64,000 nucleotides of DNA, taken from NCBI GenBank assembly GCA_017308475.1, contig JAFKEU010000013.1:1-64000 (forward strand), read 5' to 3'. Positions 37,109-44,333 of the stretch are shown here, piece by piece; positions within the stretch are counted from its first letter, which is position 1, and each line of letters starts with the position of its first letter. A program made the position numbers and the translations under genes. This stretch comes from Alphaproteobacteria bacterium. GTDB taxonomy: Bacteria; Pseudomonadota; Alphaproteobacteria; Micropepsales; Micropepsaceae. Under the pieces are notes generated by a model that worked only from the letters and a program-made list of their open reading frames with translations, made no database searches and was not told the DNA's origin.

Positions 37109-38623
37109 GTGAAACTTCGGCAACTCATCGGAAAGCTGGGAATCATGAAGAGTATTTCGATCGCTGTCGGCGCGGCCGTTCTGACGGGTGCGGCCGCCTT
37201 CTTCGCCGTGCCTGCACTCACAGCGGACAACAGGGCAGCGCCAGAAAAGCTGCGCGTTGAACCGGCGGCGCCACACGCGCTGCCTGCCGCGCCCAGCTCG
37301 ATGCGCCAGGTCCAGCTCACCTTCGCACCCGTCGTCAAGCGCATCGTTCCCGCCGTGGTCAACGTCTACAGCCGCAGCGTCCAGCAGGTTCAGGCCAATC
37401 CCTTCTTCAGCGACCCCTTCTTCTCGCAATTCTTCGGCGCCACGCCCGAGATGCGTCAGCGCGTGCAGCAGTCGCTGGGCTCGGGTGTGATTGTCCGCTC
37501 CGACGGCATCATCCTGACCAACAACCATGTGGTTTCCGGCGGCACAGAAATCGTGGTGGCGCTGTCGGACAAGCGCGAGTTCAAGGCGAAGGTTCTGCTC
37601 GCCGATCCGCGCACTGACCTGGCGGTCCTGAAGATCGACACCAAGGGCGAAAAGCTGCCCGTGGTGCCCTTCGCCGACAGCGACACGGTGCAGGTTGGCG
37701 ATCTGGTGCTGGCGGTCGGCGATCCCTTTGGCGTCGGCCAGACCGTAACCATGGGCATCGTCTCGGCCCTGGCGCGCACGCAGGGCTCGGCAAACGACTA
37801 TCAGTTCTTCATCCAGACCGACGCGGCAATCAATCCGGGCAATTCCGGCGGCGCGCTGGTCACCACCGACGGCCGCCTGGCCGGCATCAATACCGCCATC
37901 TATTCGCGCAGTGGCGGCAATATCGGCATCGGCTTTGCCATTCCCGCCAACCTGGCGCGCCGGGTCGTCGAAGGCGTGGAAGGTGGAATGAAGGACGGCC
38001 AGCCCGCCAGCGTAAAGCTGGCCTGGGTGGGGGCCACCGGACAGGCGGTTACAAGTGATATCGCCCGCAGCCTGGGGCTACCCCGGCCCGGCGGCGTGCT
38101 GATCAAGGAAGTGTATCCCGGCGGCCCGCTGGCCCGCGCAGGCATTGGCAGCGGCGATGTGGTGGAGTCCGTCGATGGCGCGGCGGTGGACGACATGCAG
38201 TCGTTGAACTACCGCACCGCCACCCATCGCGCCGGCGACACGGTGAAGATGCGCGTCGTCTCGAATGCCAAGGCGCGCGAGGTCACGGTGACACTGGCGC
38301 TCCCGCCTGAAAATCCGCCGCGCGATTCGCGCCTTGTCGGCGGCCGCAATCCCTTGACCGGAGCCAGGGTGGAAAACATCTCCCCCGCCACGGCCACCGA
38401 GCTGCAGATAGATTTGATGAGCAGGGGTGTTGCCATCGTTTCCACCGAGAACGGCACCATTGCCGCCAATTACGGCTTCCAGCCTGGCGATGTCGTGCGC
38501 AGCATAAACGGCCAGCGGATTTCCAGCGTCGCCGACCTGGTGCGGGTGCTGAATGCCAGCAATCGCTGGGAACTGGTGATTGAACGCGGCGGCCGGCAAC
38601 TTACGTTGTCCGTGCAAGGCTGA
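37109..38623 (+). CDS. Deg/HtrA-type periplasmic serine protease
   Basis: 504 residues from GTG 37109; an ATG at 37145 gives 492 residues and a more typical signal peptide (MKSISIAVGAAVLTGAAAF). Numbered from the GTG, the triad is His140 (TNNHVV), Asp170 (DPRTDLAV) and Ser246 (NPGNSGG). Two PDZ domains follow (about 300-395 and 415-500). HtrA proteases degrade misfolded envelope proteins. The gene has its own transcription start region after the rplQ terminator. Confidence 0.93.
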   Translation: MKLRQLIGKLGIMKSISIAVGAAVLTGAAAFFAVPALTADNRAAPEKLRVEPAAPHALPAAPSSMRQVQLTFAPVVKRIVPAVVNVYSRSVQQVQANPFFSDPFFSQFFGATPEMRQRVQQSLGSGVIVRSDGIILTNNHVVSGGTEIVVALSDKREFKAKVLLADPRTDLAVLKIDTKGEKLPVVPFADSDTVQVGDLVLAVGDPFGVGQTVTMGIVSALARTQGSANDYQFFIQTDAAINPGNSGGALVTTDGRLAGINTAIYSRSGGNIGIGFAIPANLARRVVEGVEGGMKDGQPASVKLAWVGATGQAVTSDIARSLGLPRPGGVLIKEVYPGGPLARAGIGSGDVVESVDGAAVDDMQSLNYRTATHRAGDTVKMRVVSNAKAREVTVTLALPPENPPRDSRLVGGRNPLTGARVENISPATATELQIDLMSRGVAIVSTENGTIAANYGFQPGDVVRSINGQRISSVADLVRVLNASNRWELVIERGGRQLTLSVQG

Positions 38624-38642
38624 TATAATCAGTATACTGATT
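38624..38642 (+). promoter_or_regulatory. Minus-10 box overlapped by a 16-bp perfect palindrome
   Basis: TATAAT (38624-38629) runs into AATCAGTATACTGATT (38627-38642), an exact palindrome. A weak minus-35 candidate TTACGT lies 17 nt upstream of the TATAAT. The palindrome would cover the start point of transcription, the classic place for a repressor site. It precedes the barrel-protein gene at 38800. The TATAAT and palindrome are visible; the repressor is inference. Confidence 0.5.
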
Positions 38643-38799
38643 TATTTAGTCAGGCTTGCGGCCGAATTGCGACATGGAGATTTGTTTCAGTCTGTTGCCC
38701 GCGTTCAATTCTGGGCATCTGGCGCGCTTGTAACGCGACCCTTTGGTGGATGCGGCGTTAGTTCCTTCGCATGGGGGGCACCCAAGCAAAGGGACTGAC

Positions 38800-39366
38800 A
38801 TGAAGAAGTATGTGATTGTTTCCGCCGCCGCCGTTCTTCTCAGCACAGCTGCGGCCAATGCCGATATCCTGAATGCACCATATGTCTCGGTGCTTGGAGG
38901 GTGGAGCTCCCATCCCGCCCTGGCTCTGGGGTCCGGCCATCCCGGTGTTGATGACGGCTACAATGTCGGCGCCCGTGCCGGCACCTATCTGGACGGGTTG
39001 CCCGGCTTCAGCGTCGACGCCGACTATTTCCACAATGAGGGCGACTATATCGGCACCAATGTCGGCCACAGTTCCAACAGCTATATGGCCGACTTGACCT
39101 ATCACCTGCCTGCCAGCACGCCATGGAGCTTCTATGGCGGCGGCGGCATCGGCGCGGTGACGACCAGCCTTGATGGCCTCCAGCATGGTGATTCCACCGT
39201 CTTCGGCTGGCAGCTGATCGGCGGCGCCGAATACCGGCTGAACGACATGACCTCCATGTTCGCCGAGTATCGCTACCAGAACGCCCATAACGTCAACGTG
39301 GATTCCATAAGCAATGTCGGCAACACGTCCAACAACCTGTCTGTTGGCGTGAAGTTCAATCTCTAA
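38800..39366 (+). CDS. Outer-membrane beta-barrel protein (OmpA-like/opacity-like porin family)
   Basis: 188 residues. A signal peptide (MKKYVIVSAAAVLLSTAAANA) is followed by alternating strands typical of a small eight-strand barrel (YVSVLGGWSS, YNVGARAGTYLDG, GGAEYRLNDMTSMFAEYRYQ) and a C-terminal strand LSVGVKFNL ending in a hydrophobic residue near an aromatic. The upstream in-frame extension to 38743 would precede the signal peptide and is rejected. The precise role is unknown. Confidence 0.85.
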   Translation: MKKYVIVSAAAVLLSTAAANADILNAPYVSVLGGWSSHPALALGSGHPGVDDGYNVGARAGTYLDGLPGFSVDADYFHNEGDYIGTNVGHSSNSYMADLTYHLPASTPWSFYGGGGIGAVTTSLDGLQHGDSTVFGWQLIGGAEYRLNDMTSMFAEYRYQNAHNVNVDSISNVGNTSNNLSVGVKFNL

Positions 39367-39386
39367 GGCCTGGGCTATTCGGGAGG

Positions 39387-39416
39387 GCCCCGCCGGCATA
39401 TCCGGCGGGGCTTTTT
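39387..39416 (+). terminator. Rho-independent terminator after the barrel-protein gene
   Basis: GCCCCGCCGG (39387-39396) and CCGGCGGGGC (39402-39411) form a perfect 10-bp stem around CATAT, followed by TTTTT. It isolates the gene from rarA. Confidence 0.95.
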
Positions 39417-39442
39417 CGTGGCCGCGCTGCTATAATGGGAGG

Positions 39443-40741
39443 ATGAGCGACCTTTTTGAATCCTCCGGTCTGGCCGCCGATGCTCCGCGGCCGTTGGCAG
39501 ACCGGCTGCGCCCACTGGCGCTGGACCAGGTGGTAGGACAGGATCATCTGCTGGGGCCGGATGCACCGCTGGGCCGGATGGTGGCTCGGGGCGTGCCCCA
39601 TTCCATCATCCTGTGGGGGCCGCCGGGCACGGGAAAGACCACCATCGCGCGGCTGCTGGCCGGTGCCTTCCAGCTGCATTTCGAGCAATTGTCGGCGGTC
39701 TTCTCAGGCGTCGCCGACCTGAAGAGAACCTTCGAGGCCGCGCGCGAGCGCCGCCGCGTGGGGCAGGGGACGCTGCTCTTCGTCGACGAGATCCACCGCT
39801 TCAACCGCAGCCAGCAGGACAGTTTCCTGCCGGTGGTCGAGGATGGCACCGTGGTACTGGTGGGCGCGACCACCGAAAATCCGTCCTTCGAACTGAACGG
39901 CGCGCTTCTGTCCCGCGCCCAGGTGCTGGTCCTGCGCCGGCTGGACGATGCCGCCCTGGAAATGTTGCTTGAGCGCGCGGAAGCCCATTACCAGACCCGC
40001 ATGCCGCTGACAGACGACGCGCGCGCGACCCTGCGCGCGATGGCCGATGGCGACGGCCGCTATCTTCTCAACCTGGTGGAAGAACTGGCCGGTGTGAAGA
40101 CCGCCGCGCCCCTGGACGTGACCGGGCTGGTCGGCGTGGTGCAGCGCCGCATGCCGCTCTACGACAAAAGCAGGGAAGAGCATTACAATCTTATCTCGGC
40201 CCTGCACAAATCCATTCGCGGCTCCGATCCGGATGCTGCGCTCTATTGGCTGGCGCGCATGCTGGCGGGCGGCGAACAGCCGCTCTATATCGCCCGCCGC
40301 CTGGTGCGCGCGGCGGTGGAGGATATCGGCCTTGCCGATCCCGAGGCGGTGCATCAGGCCCTGGCCGCCAAGGAGGTGTTCGATTTCCTGGGTTCGCCGG
40401 AAGGCGAGATTGCCCTGGCCCAGTGCGTGCTCTATCTGGCGTCCGCGCCGAAATCCAATGCGGTCTACAAGGCATTCGGCGCCGCCCGCCGCGCCGCGCA
40501 GGAGCACGGCTCGCTCATGCCCCCGGCGCATATCCTGAATGCACCGACGAAGCTCATGAAGAATCTTGGCTATGGCGCGGGCTACCAGTATGACCACGAT
40601 GCCGAAGAAAGCTTTTCAGGGCAGAACCTTTTTCCCGACGCGATGGCCCGGCAGGATTTCTACGTCCCGAAGGAGACCGGCTTTGAGCGCGAGATCGCCA
40701 AACGGCTGGAATATTGGTCCAGGCTCAGGGCCAAGCGTTAG
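39443..40741 (+). CDS. rarA: Replication-associated recombination protein A (RarA/MgsA AAA ATPase)
   Basis: 432 residues. Walker A GPPGTGKTTIAR and Walker B LLFVDEIHRFNRSQQD are present. The C-terminal part has the family tetramerisation region (HKSIRGSDPDAALYWLARML; GYGAGYQYDHD). RarA acts at stalled replication forks alongside SSB. It stands alone between a terminator and the convergent DUF190 gene. Confidence 0.95.
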   Translation: MSDLFESSGLAADAPRPLADRLRPLALDQVVGQDHLLGPDAPLGRMVARGVPHSIILWGPPGTGKTTIARLLAGAFQLHFEQLSAVFSGVADLKRTFEAARERRRVGQGTLLFVDEIHRFNRSQQDSFLPVVEDGTVVLVGATTENPSFELNGALLSRAQVLVLRRLDDAALEMLLERAEAHYQTRMPLTDDARATLRAMADGDGRYLLNLVEELAGVKTAAPLDVTGLVGVVQRRMPLYDKSREEHYNLISALHKSIRGSDPDAALYWLARMLAGGEQPLYIARRLVRAAVEDIGLADPEAVHQALAAKEVFDFLGSPEGEIALAQCVLYLASAPKSNAVYKAFGAARRAAQEHGSLMPPAHILNAPTKLMKNLGYGAGYQYDHDAEESFSGQNLFPDAMARQDFYVPKETGFEREIAKRLEYWSRLRAKR

Positions 40742-40744
40742 GGG

Positions 40745-41083
40745 CTAGGTCTTTCCCTCGCCATAACGCAGCACTTTCACCTTCTCGATGGTGACAAGGC
40801 CGCTGCCCATCAGCTTGTCCAGCACAGGCAGGAAGGCGTTGATCCTGGCTTCGTCGTCGACAATCTCCACGATCAGCGGCAGGTCTTCGGACAGGCGCAG
40901 TATCTTGCTGGTGTGCAAGTGGCTGGAGTGACCGAAACCCATTGGCCCGCGGACCACAGTGGCGCCTGCCAGCCCTTCCGCCCGCGCCTTCAGCACGATC
41001 GCCTCATACAGCGGATGGCCATCGGCGCGGTCATTTTCGCCGATGAAGATGCGCAGCAACGCAGCGTCCTGGGGTATTTGCAT
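40745..41083 (-). CDS. DUF190 family protein
   Basis: 112 residues, starting MQIPQDAALLRIFIGENDR at 41083. The family has a PII-like alpha/beta fold (HPLYEAIVLKARAEGLAGATV is typical) and is often encoded next to crcB. It starts 2 nt after the crcB stop on the same strand, so the two are one operon under the upstream fluoride riboswitch. Its biochemical role is not known. The longer open frame reading through crcB antisense-shifted sequence is spurious. Confidence 0.9.
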   Translation of the reverse strand: MQIPQDAALLRIFIGENDRADGHPLYEAIVLKARAEGLAGATVVRGPMGFGHSSHLHTSKILRLSEDLPLIVEIVDDEARINAFLPVLDKLMGSGLVTIEKVKVLRYGEGKT

Positions 41084-41085
41084 CG

Positions 41086-41484
41086 TCAGGCTCCCTTGAA
41101 CTGGTTGATGGCGGTGGCGGATATGGCGCCCAGCCAGACGCCGATCATGCACAGGATCACCGACCCCAGCATGTTGCCTGCCGCCGGCGCCCATTCGCCG
41201 TCGCGCATCAGGTTGAGCGTCTGGAGGCTGAAGGACGAGAAGGTGGTATAGCCTCCGCAGATTCCCACCATGACGAACTGGCGCGTCATGCCGCCGACCA
41301 TCAATCGTCCTTCCGGCGCGGTCAGCGTGGCGAAAAAACCGATGATGAAAGAGCCTGTGATGTTGATGACCAGCGTGCCCCAGGGAAAGGTCTCGCCGAA
41401 GGCATTGGCCACCACGCCCGAGATGAAATAGCGACTGATGGTACCCAGGGCGCCCCCAAGGGCGACGGCAAAATACATGCCCAT
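41086..41484 (-). CDS. crcB: Fluoride efflux channel CrcB/Fluc
   Basis: 132 residues with four transmembrane segments. The family motifs GGALGTISRYF, NITGSFIIGFF and GGYTTFSSFS (the phenylalanine box lining the pore) are present. The ATG at 41484 has GGAG 6-9 nt upstream. The longer frame to 41556 would run through the riboswitch and is rejected. It works as a dual-topology dimer exporting fluoride. Confidence 0.95.
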   Translation of the reverse strand: MGMYFAVALGGALGTISRYFISGVVANAFGETFPWGTLVINITGSFIIGFFATLTAPEGRLMVGGMTRQFVMVGICGGYTTFSSFSLQTLNLMRDGEWAPAAGNMLGSVILCMIGVWLGAISATAINQFKGA

Positions 41485-41505
41485 GACCACTCCATACCCA
41501 TTGCA

Positions 41506-41583
41506 CGCCCGGGTCGGGCGCCGCATGTTCCGTTGGCAGGAGTCATCAGCCCGCAAGGGCGGTTTCGGGGGAACCCCATCCCC
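41506..41583 (-). promoter_or_regulatory. Fluoride (crcB-motif) riboswitch
   Basis: On the minus strand the aptamer (41583 down to 41535) reads GGGGATGGGGTTCCCCC, then GAAACCGCCC, TTGC, GGGCTGATGACTCCTGCC. This matches the crcB-motif pattern GGxGAUGG...CCxxxAACCGCC...GGCUGAUGxCUxCUxCC. A hairpin CGCCCG-GGT-CGGGCG (41506-41520) lies between aptamer and crcB and can serve as expression platform. It controls the transporter gene it precedes, which is strong contextual support. Confidence 0.88.
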
Positions 41584-41603
41584 ATCAATAGTACGCTAGG
41601 CGA

Positions 41604-42698
41604 ATGACTGAAGAACGTCAATCAAGACAGGGCGGGCGGGAAGCCACCATCGCGCCAGATGACGACGGCATTCGCCTGGACCGCTGGTTCAGGCGGCATC
41701 ATCCCGCTGTCACCCATGGCCTCCTGGAAAAGCTCCTGCGCAAGGGCGAGGTGCGGCTGGACGGCAAGCGTGCCAGGGCCGCGGACCGCGTAATCGCCGG
41801 CCAGGCGGTGCGCCTGCCGCCCCAGGTGATCCACGCCAGGGCGCCGGAATCCGCGGCACTGCCGGCGGCCGCCAAGCCCATGGGCTCCTTGGCCGATCGC
41901 ATCCTCTACATGGACAAGCATGTGATCGTGCTGGACAAGCCGCCCGGCCTGGCGACCCAGGGCGGCTCGGGGCTGAGCAAGCATGTGGATGGCATGCTGG
42001 ATAGCCTGAAATTTGAGCGCGGCACCCGGCCCAAGCTGGTGCACCGGTTGGACCGCGACACCTCGGGCGTGCTGCTGGTGGCGCGTACGGCACAGTCCGC
42101 CAGCGGTCTGGCCGAAGCGCTGCGCCACCGCGATGCCTCGAAAGTCTATTGGGCTTTGGTAGCGGGTGTGCCACCGCAAAAGCACGGCATCATCAAGGCT
42201 GCGCTCGCCAAGGAAGGTGGCCACGGCCCACATGGCCGGGACGAGCGGATGGCCGTCAGCCAGGAAGACGACGCCAAATTCGCCCTGACCGAATATGCCG
42301 TGATGGGCACGGCAGGCAGCGAATTCACCTGGGTGGCAGCGCGGCCGGTCACGGGGCGCACCCACCAGATCCGCGTGCATCTGGCGTCTCTGGGCACGCC
42401 CATCGTGGGTGATTTCAAATATGGCGGTGCCGATGTGCGGGGCAGGGGTGACATTGCCGACAGGCTGCACCTGCACGCGCGCAGCATCGACATCGGCCGC
42501 CCCGATGGCGGGCGGCTTCAGGTGACGGCGCCGTTGCCGCCCCATATGGTCAAAAGCTGGCAGTTGCTGGGCTTCGATCCAGACGACCGCCGCGATCCCT
42601 TTCCTGCAAAGAAGAAGTCGCGCCCGGGCAGCGAAGCAGTGGCGCAAAGAAAAACGCGCCCAGCCAGTGACTCGATGGCGCGGAAGAAAAAAAGATGA
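41604..42698 (+). CDS. RluA-family 23S rRNA pseudouridine synthase (RluC-like)
   Basis: 364 residues. An S4 RNA-binding domain (about 20-75, LLEKLLRKGEVRLDGKRA) comes before the catalytic domain with HRLDRDTSGVLLVA, whose second Asp is the catalytic residue, and GRTHQIRVHL. The last 40 residues are a Lys/Arg-rich tail. It isomerises uridines in rRNA; the RluC or RluD position cannot be told from sequence alone. It overlaps the next gene by 4 nt. Confidence 0.92.
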   Translation: MTEERQSRQGGREATIAPDDDGIRLDRWFRRHHPAVTHGLLEKLLRKGEVRLDGKRARAADRVIAGQAVRLPPQVIHARAPESAALPAAAKPMGSLADRILYMDKHVIVLDKPPGLATQGGSGLSKHVDGMLDSLKFERGTRPKLVHRLDRDTSGVLLVARTAQSASGLAEALRHRDASKVYWALVAGVPPQKHGIIKAALAKEGGHGPHGRDERMAVSQEDDAKFALTEYAVMGTAGSEFTWVAARPVTGRTHQIRVHLASLGTPIVGDFKYGGADVRGRGDIADRLHLHARSIDIGRPDGGRLQVTAPLPPHMVKSWQLLGFDPDDRRDPFPAKKKSRPGSEAVAQRKTRPASDSMARKKKR

Positions 42699-43387
42699 AG
42701 CGCTTTTACGAAGAAGTTTCCGTCTCTCCCGGCGACGGCGGCTTCCAGGTTTTTCTGGATGGCCGTCCCGTGCGCACCCCGGGTGGCAAGCCCCTGGCAT
42801 TGCCCACCGAAAAGCTGGCGGAAGCCATCGCCGCAGAATGGCGCGCGCAGGGCGATGAGGTCGTGCCCACATCCATGCCCCTGCTGCGGCTGGCCAACAC
42901 GGCGATCGACGGCATCGCCGCAAATCGCGCGGCAACCATCGATGCCATCCTGCGCTTCGGCGACAACGATCTTCTCTGCTATCGCGCACACGAGCCGCCG
43001 GCACTGGCGGGGCGCCAGGCGGAAGGATGGGACCCGTGGCTCGCATGGGCCGGCCGGCGACTTGGCGCGCATCTGACCATCGTCTACGGCCTCAATCACG
43101 CCGACCAGCCCGCCGAGGCGCTGGCCGCGCTGCATGAGGCAGTCGAAGCCCAGGACGACTACACCCTGGCGGGGCTGCATGTGATCGCCTCCATCACCGG
43201 GTCGGTCGTGCTGGCGCTGGCGGCTGCGGCGGGCGAAGTCACCGCGTCCCAGGCCTTCGCACTCTCGCGCATCGACGAGACATATCAGGCCGAGCGCTGG
43301 GGCCAGGACGGTGAGGCCGAAGCCCGCGCCAACCGCCTGGCTGAGGAGGTGGACCGGGCCTTCACGCTGGTAGCCCTGTCGCGCTGA
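42695..43387 (+). CDS. ATP12-family F1-ATPase assembly chaperone
   Basis: 230 residues. The start KRFYEEVSVSPGDGGFQVFLDGRPVRTP and the C-terminal ALSRIDETYQAERWGQDGEA are typical of ATP12, which holds the alpha subunit of F1 during assembly in mitochondria and alphaproteobacteria. It overlaps the pseudouridine synthase gene (ATGA) and the next gene by one nucleotide, so three genes form one operon. Confidence 0.93.
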   Translation: MKRFYEEVSVSPGDGGFQVFLDGRPVRTPGGKPLALPTEKLAEAIAAEWRAQGDEVVPTSMPLLRLANTAIDGIAANRAATIDAILRFGDNDLLCYRAHEPPALAGRQAEGWDPWLAWAGRRLGAHLTIVYGLNHADQPAEALAALHEAVEAQDDYTLAGLHVIASITGSVVLALAAAAGEVTASQAFALSRIDETYQAERWGQDGEAEARANRLAEEVDRAFTLVALSR

Positions 43388-43722
43388 TGCAGCGACGCGG
43401 CCCTCTCGCGCCTCGCAACGATCTGGAAACGCGGCTGTGGGCGCGGCTGCGCGCGCTGGAAAGATACCGCTTTCGCCGCCGCGCCCCCTTCCGCACCTTC
43501 ACGCTGGATTTCGTCGAGCATGACGCGCGGCTGGTGATCAGCCTGGAGGAGGGTGCGCCGGGAAGCCGCAGTCCTGTCCACATCGTGCGTGACCGGCTGC
43601 TAAGCGAACAAGGCTATGTGATCCTTCGGCTTTGGCGACAGGAAGTGGCGCGCGATCTCACCGGTGCTATCCAGCGCATCCGCGCCGTGCTGGATGATTT
43701 TTCCGCCATCGACTCGGATTAG
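43387..43722 (+). CDS. DUF559 (Vsr-like) protein with a degenerate active site
   Basis: 111 residues. The fold markers are clear: NDLETRLWARLRALERYRFRRR, LDFVEHDARLVI, DRLLSEQGYVILRLW. In active-looking members the central strand reads (V/I)IELDGxxH; here it is VISLEEGAPGS, so the Glu, Asp and His of the metal site appear lost. It is translationally coupled to ATP12 (TGATG). Nuclease activity is doubtful. Confidence 0.8.
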   Translation: MQRRGPLAPRNDLETRLWARLRALERYRFRRRAPFRTFTLDFVEHDARLVISLEEGAPGSRSPVHIVRDRLLSEQGYVILRLWRQEVARDLTGAIQRIRAVLDDFSAIDSD

Positions 43723-43751
43723 ACTTTCTCGCTGGTTTGGAGAAGGCGGGC

Positions 43752-44297
43752 ATGGCCGAAGTTTCGGGTCCGGGGTGGTGCGCGCGTTTCCCCACCAGTA
43801 CGTCGCTGGATGACCTTCTGCCCGACTTCGCCGACCGGGTGCGCGCCTTCCTGTCGCGCCTGCGCAGTGCAGGGGCCACGGTCGGCATCGGCGCCACCTG
43901 GCGCCCGGCAGAGCGGGCCTATCTGATGCACTGGTGCTGCATGGTGGGGGGCAGTGGCCAGGATCCGGCGGCCGTCCCCCATATGGCGGGCGTGGACGTC
44001 GACTGGACCCATGGCGGGGCCACGCAATCAGCCCGCGCCGCCGCGCGCCAGATGATGGCCCGCTACCAGATCAAATTCCCTGCCGCATTGGTCAGCCGAC
44101 ACACCCAGCGACGCGCGGTCGACATGACCCTTGCCTGGAAGGGGACGTTGCGGATTACCGACTTCAACGGCCGCGCCCATGCGATCGACAGAGGCCCGCG
44201 CACCGGCTCCAACCCGCAGCTGATCGAGGTGGGCGCAACATTCGGCGTCATCAAGCTGGCGAACGATCCGCCGCACTGGTCCGACGACGGGCATTAG
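43752..44297 (+). CDS. Peptidase M15-like (VanY/endolysin-type) protein
   Basis: 181 residues from ATG 43752 (a TTG at 43737 is also in frame). SRHTQRRAVDMTL resembles the SxHxxGxAxD zinc motif of M15 D,D-peptidases, and PPHWSDDGH near the end resembles the second zinc ligand region. No signal peptide is visible. It could cleave peptidoglycan crosslinks, like some phage-derived endolysins, but the substrate is unknown. Confidence 0.65.
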   Translation: MAEVSGPGWCARFPTSTSLDDLLPDFADRVRAFLSRLRSAGATVGIGATWRPAERAYLMHWCCMVGGSGQDPAAVPHMAGVDVDWTHGGATQSARAAARQMMARYQIKFPAALVSRHTQRRAVDMTLAWKGTLRITDFNGRAHAIDRGPRTGSNPQLIEVGATFGVIKLANDPPHWSDDGH

Positions 44298-44333
44298 AGA
44301 CGGCGCTTCAGCATGCACTGGCCCGAAGGAGGA

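Noticed and set aside
41485..41556. 24-residue N-terminal extension of CrcB
   Set aside because: The extension would translate the riboswitch and its platform hairpin; the inner ATG has a good ribosome-binding site.
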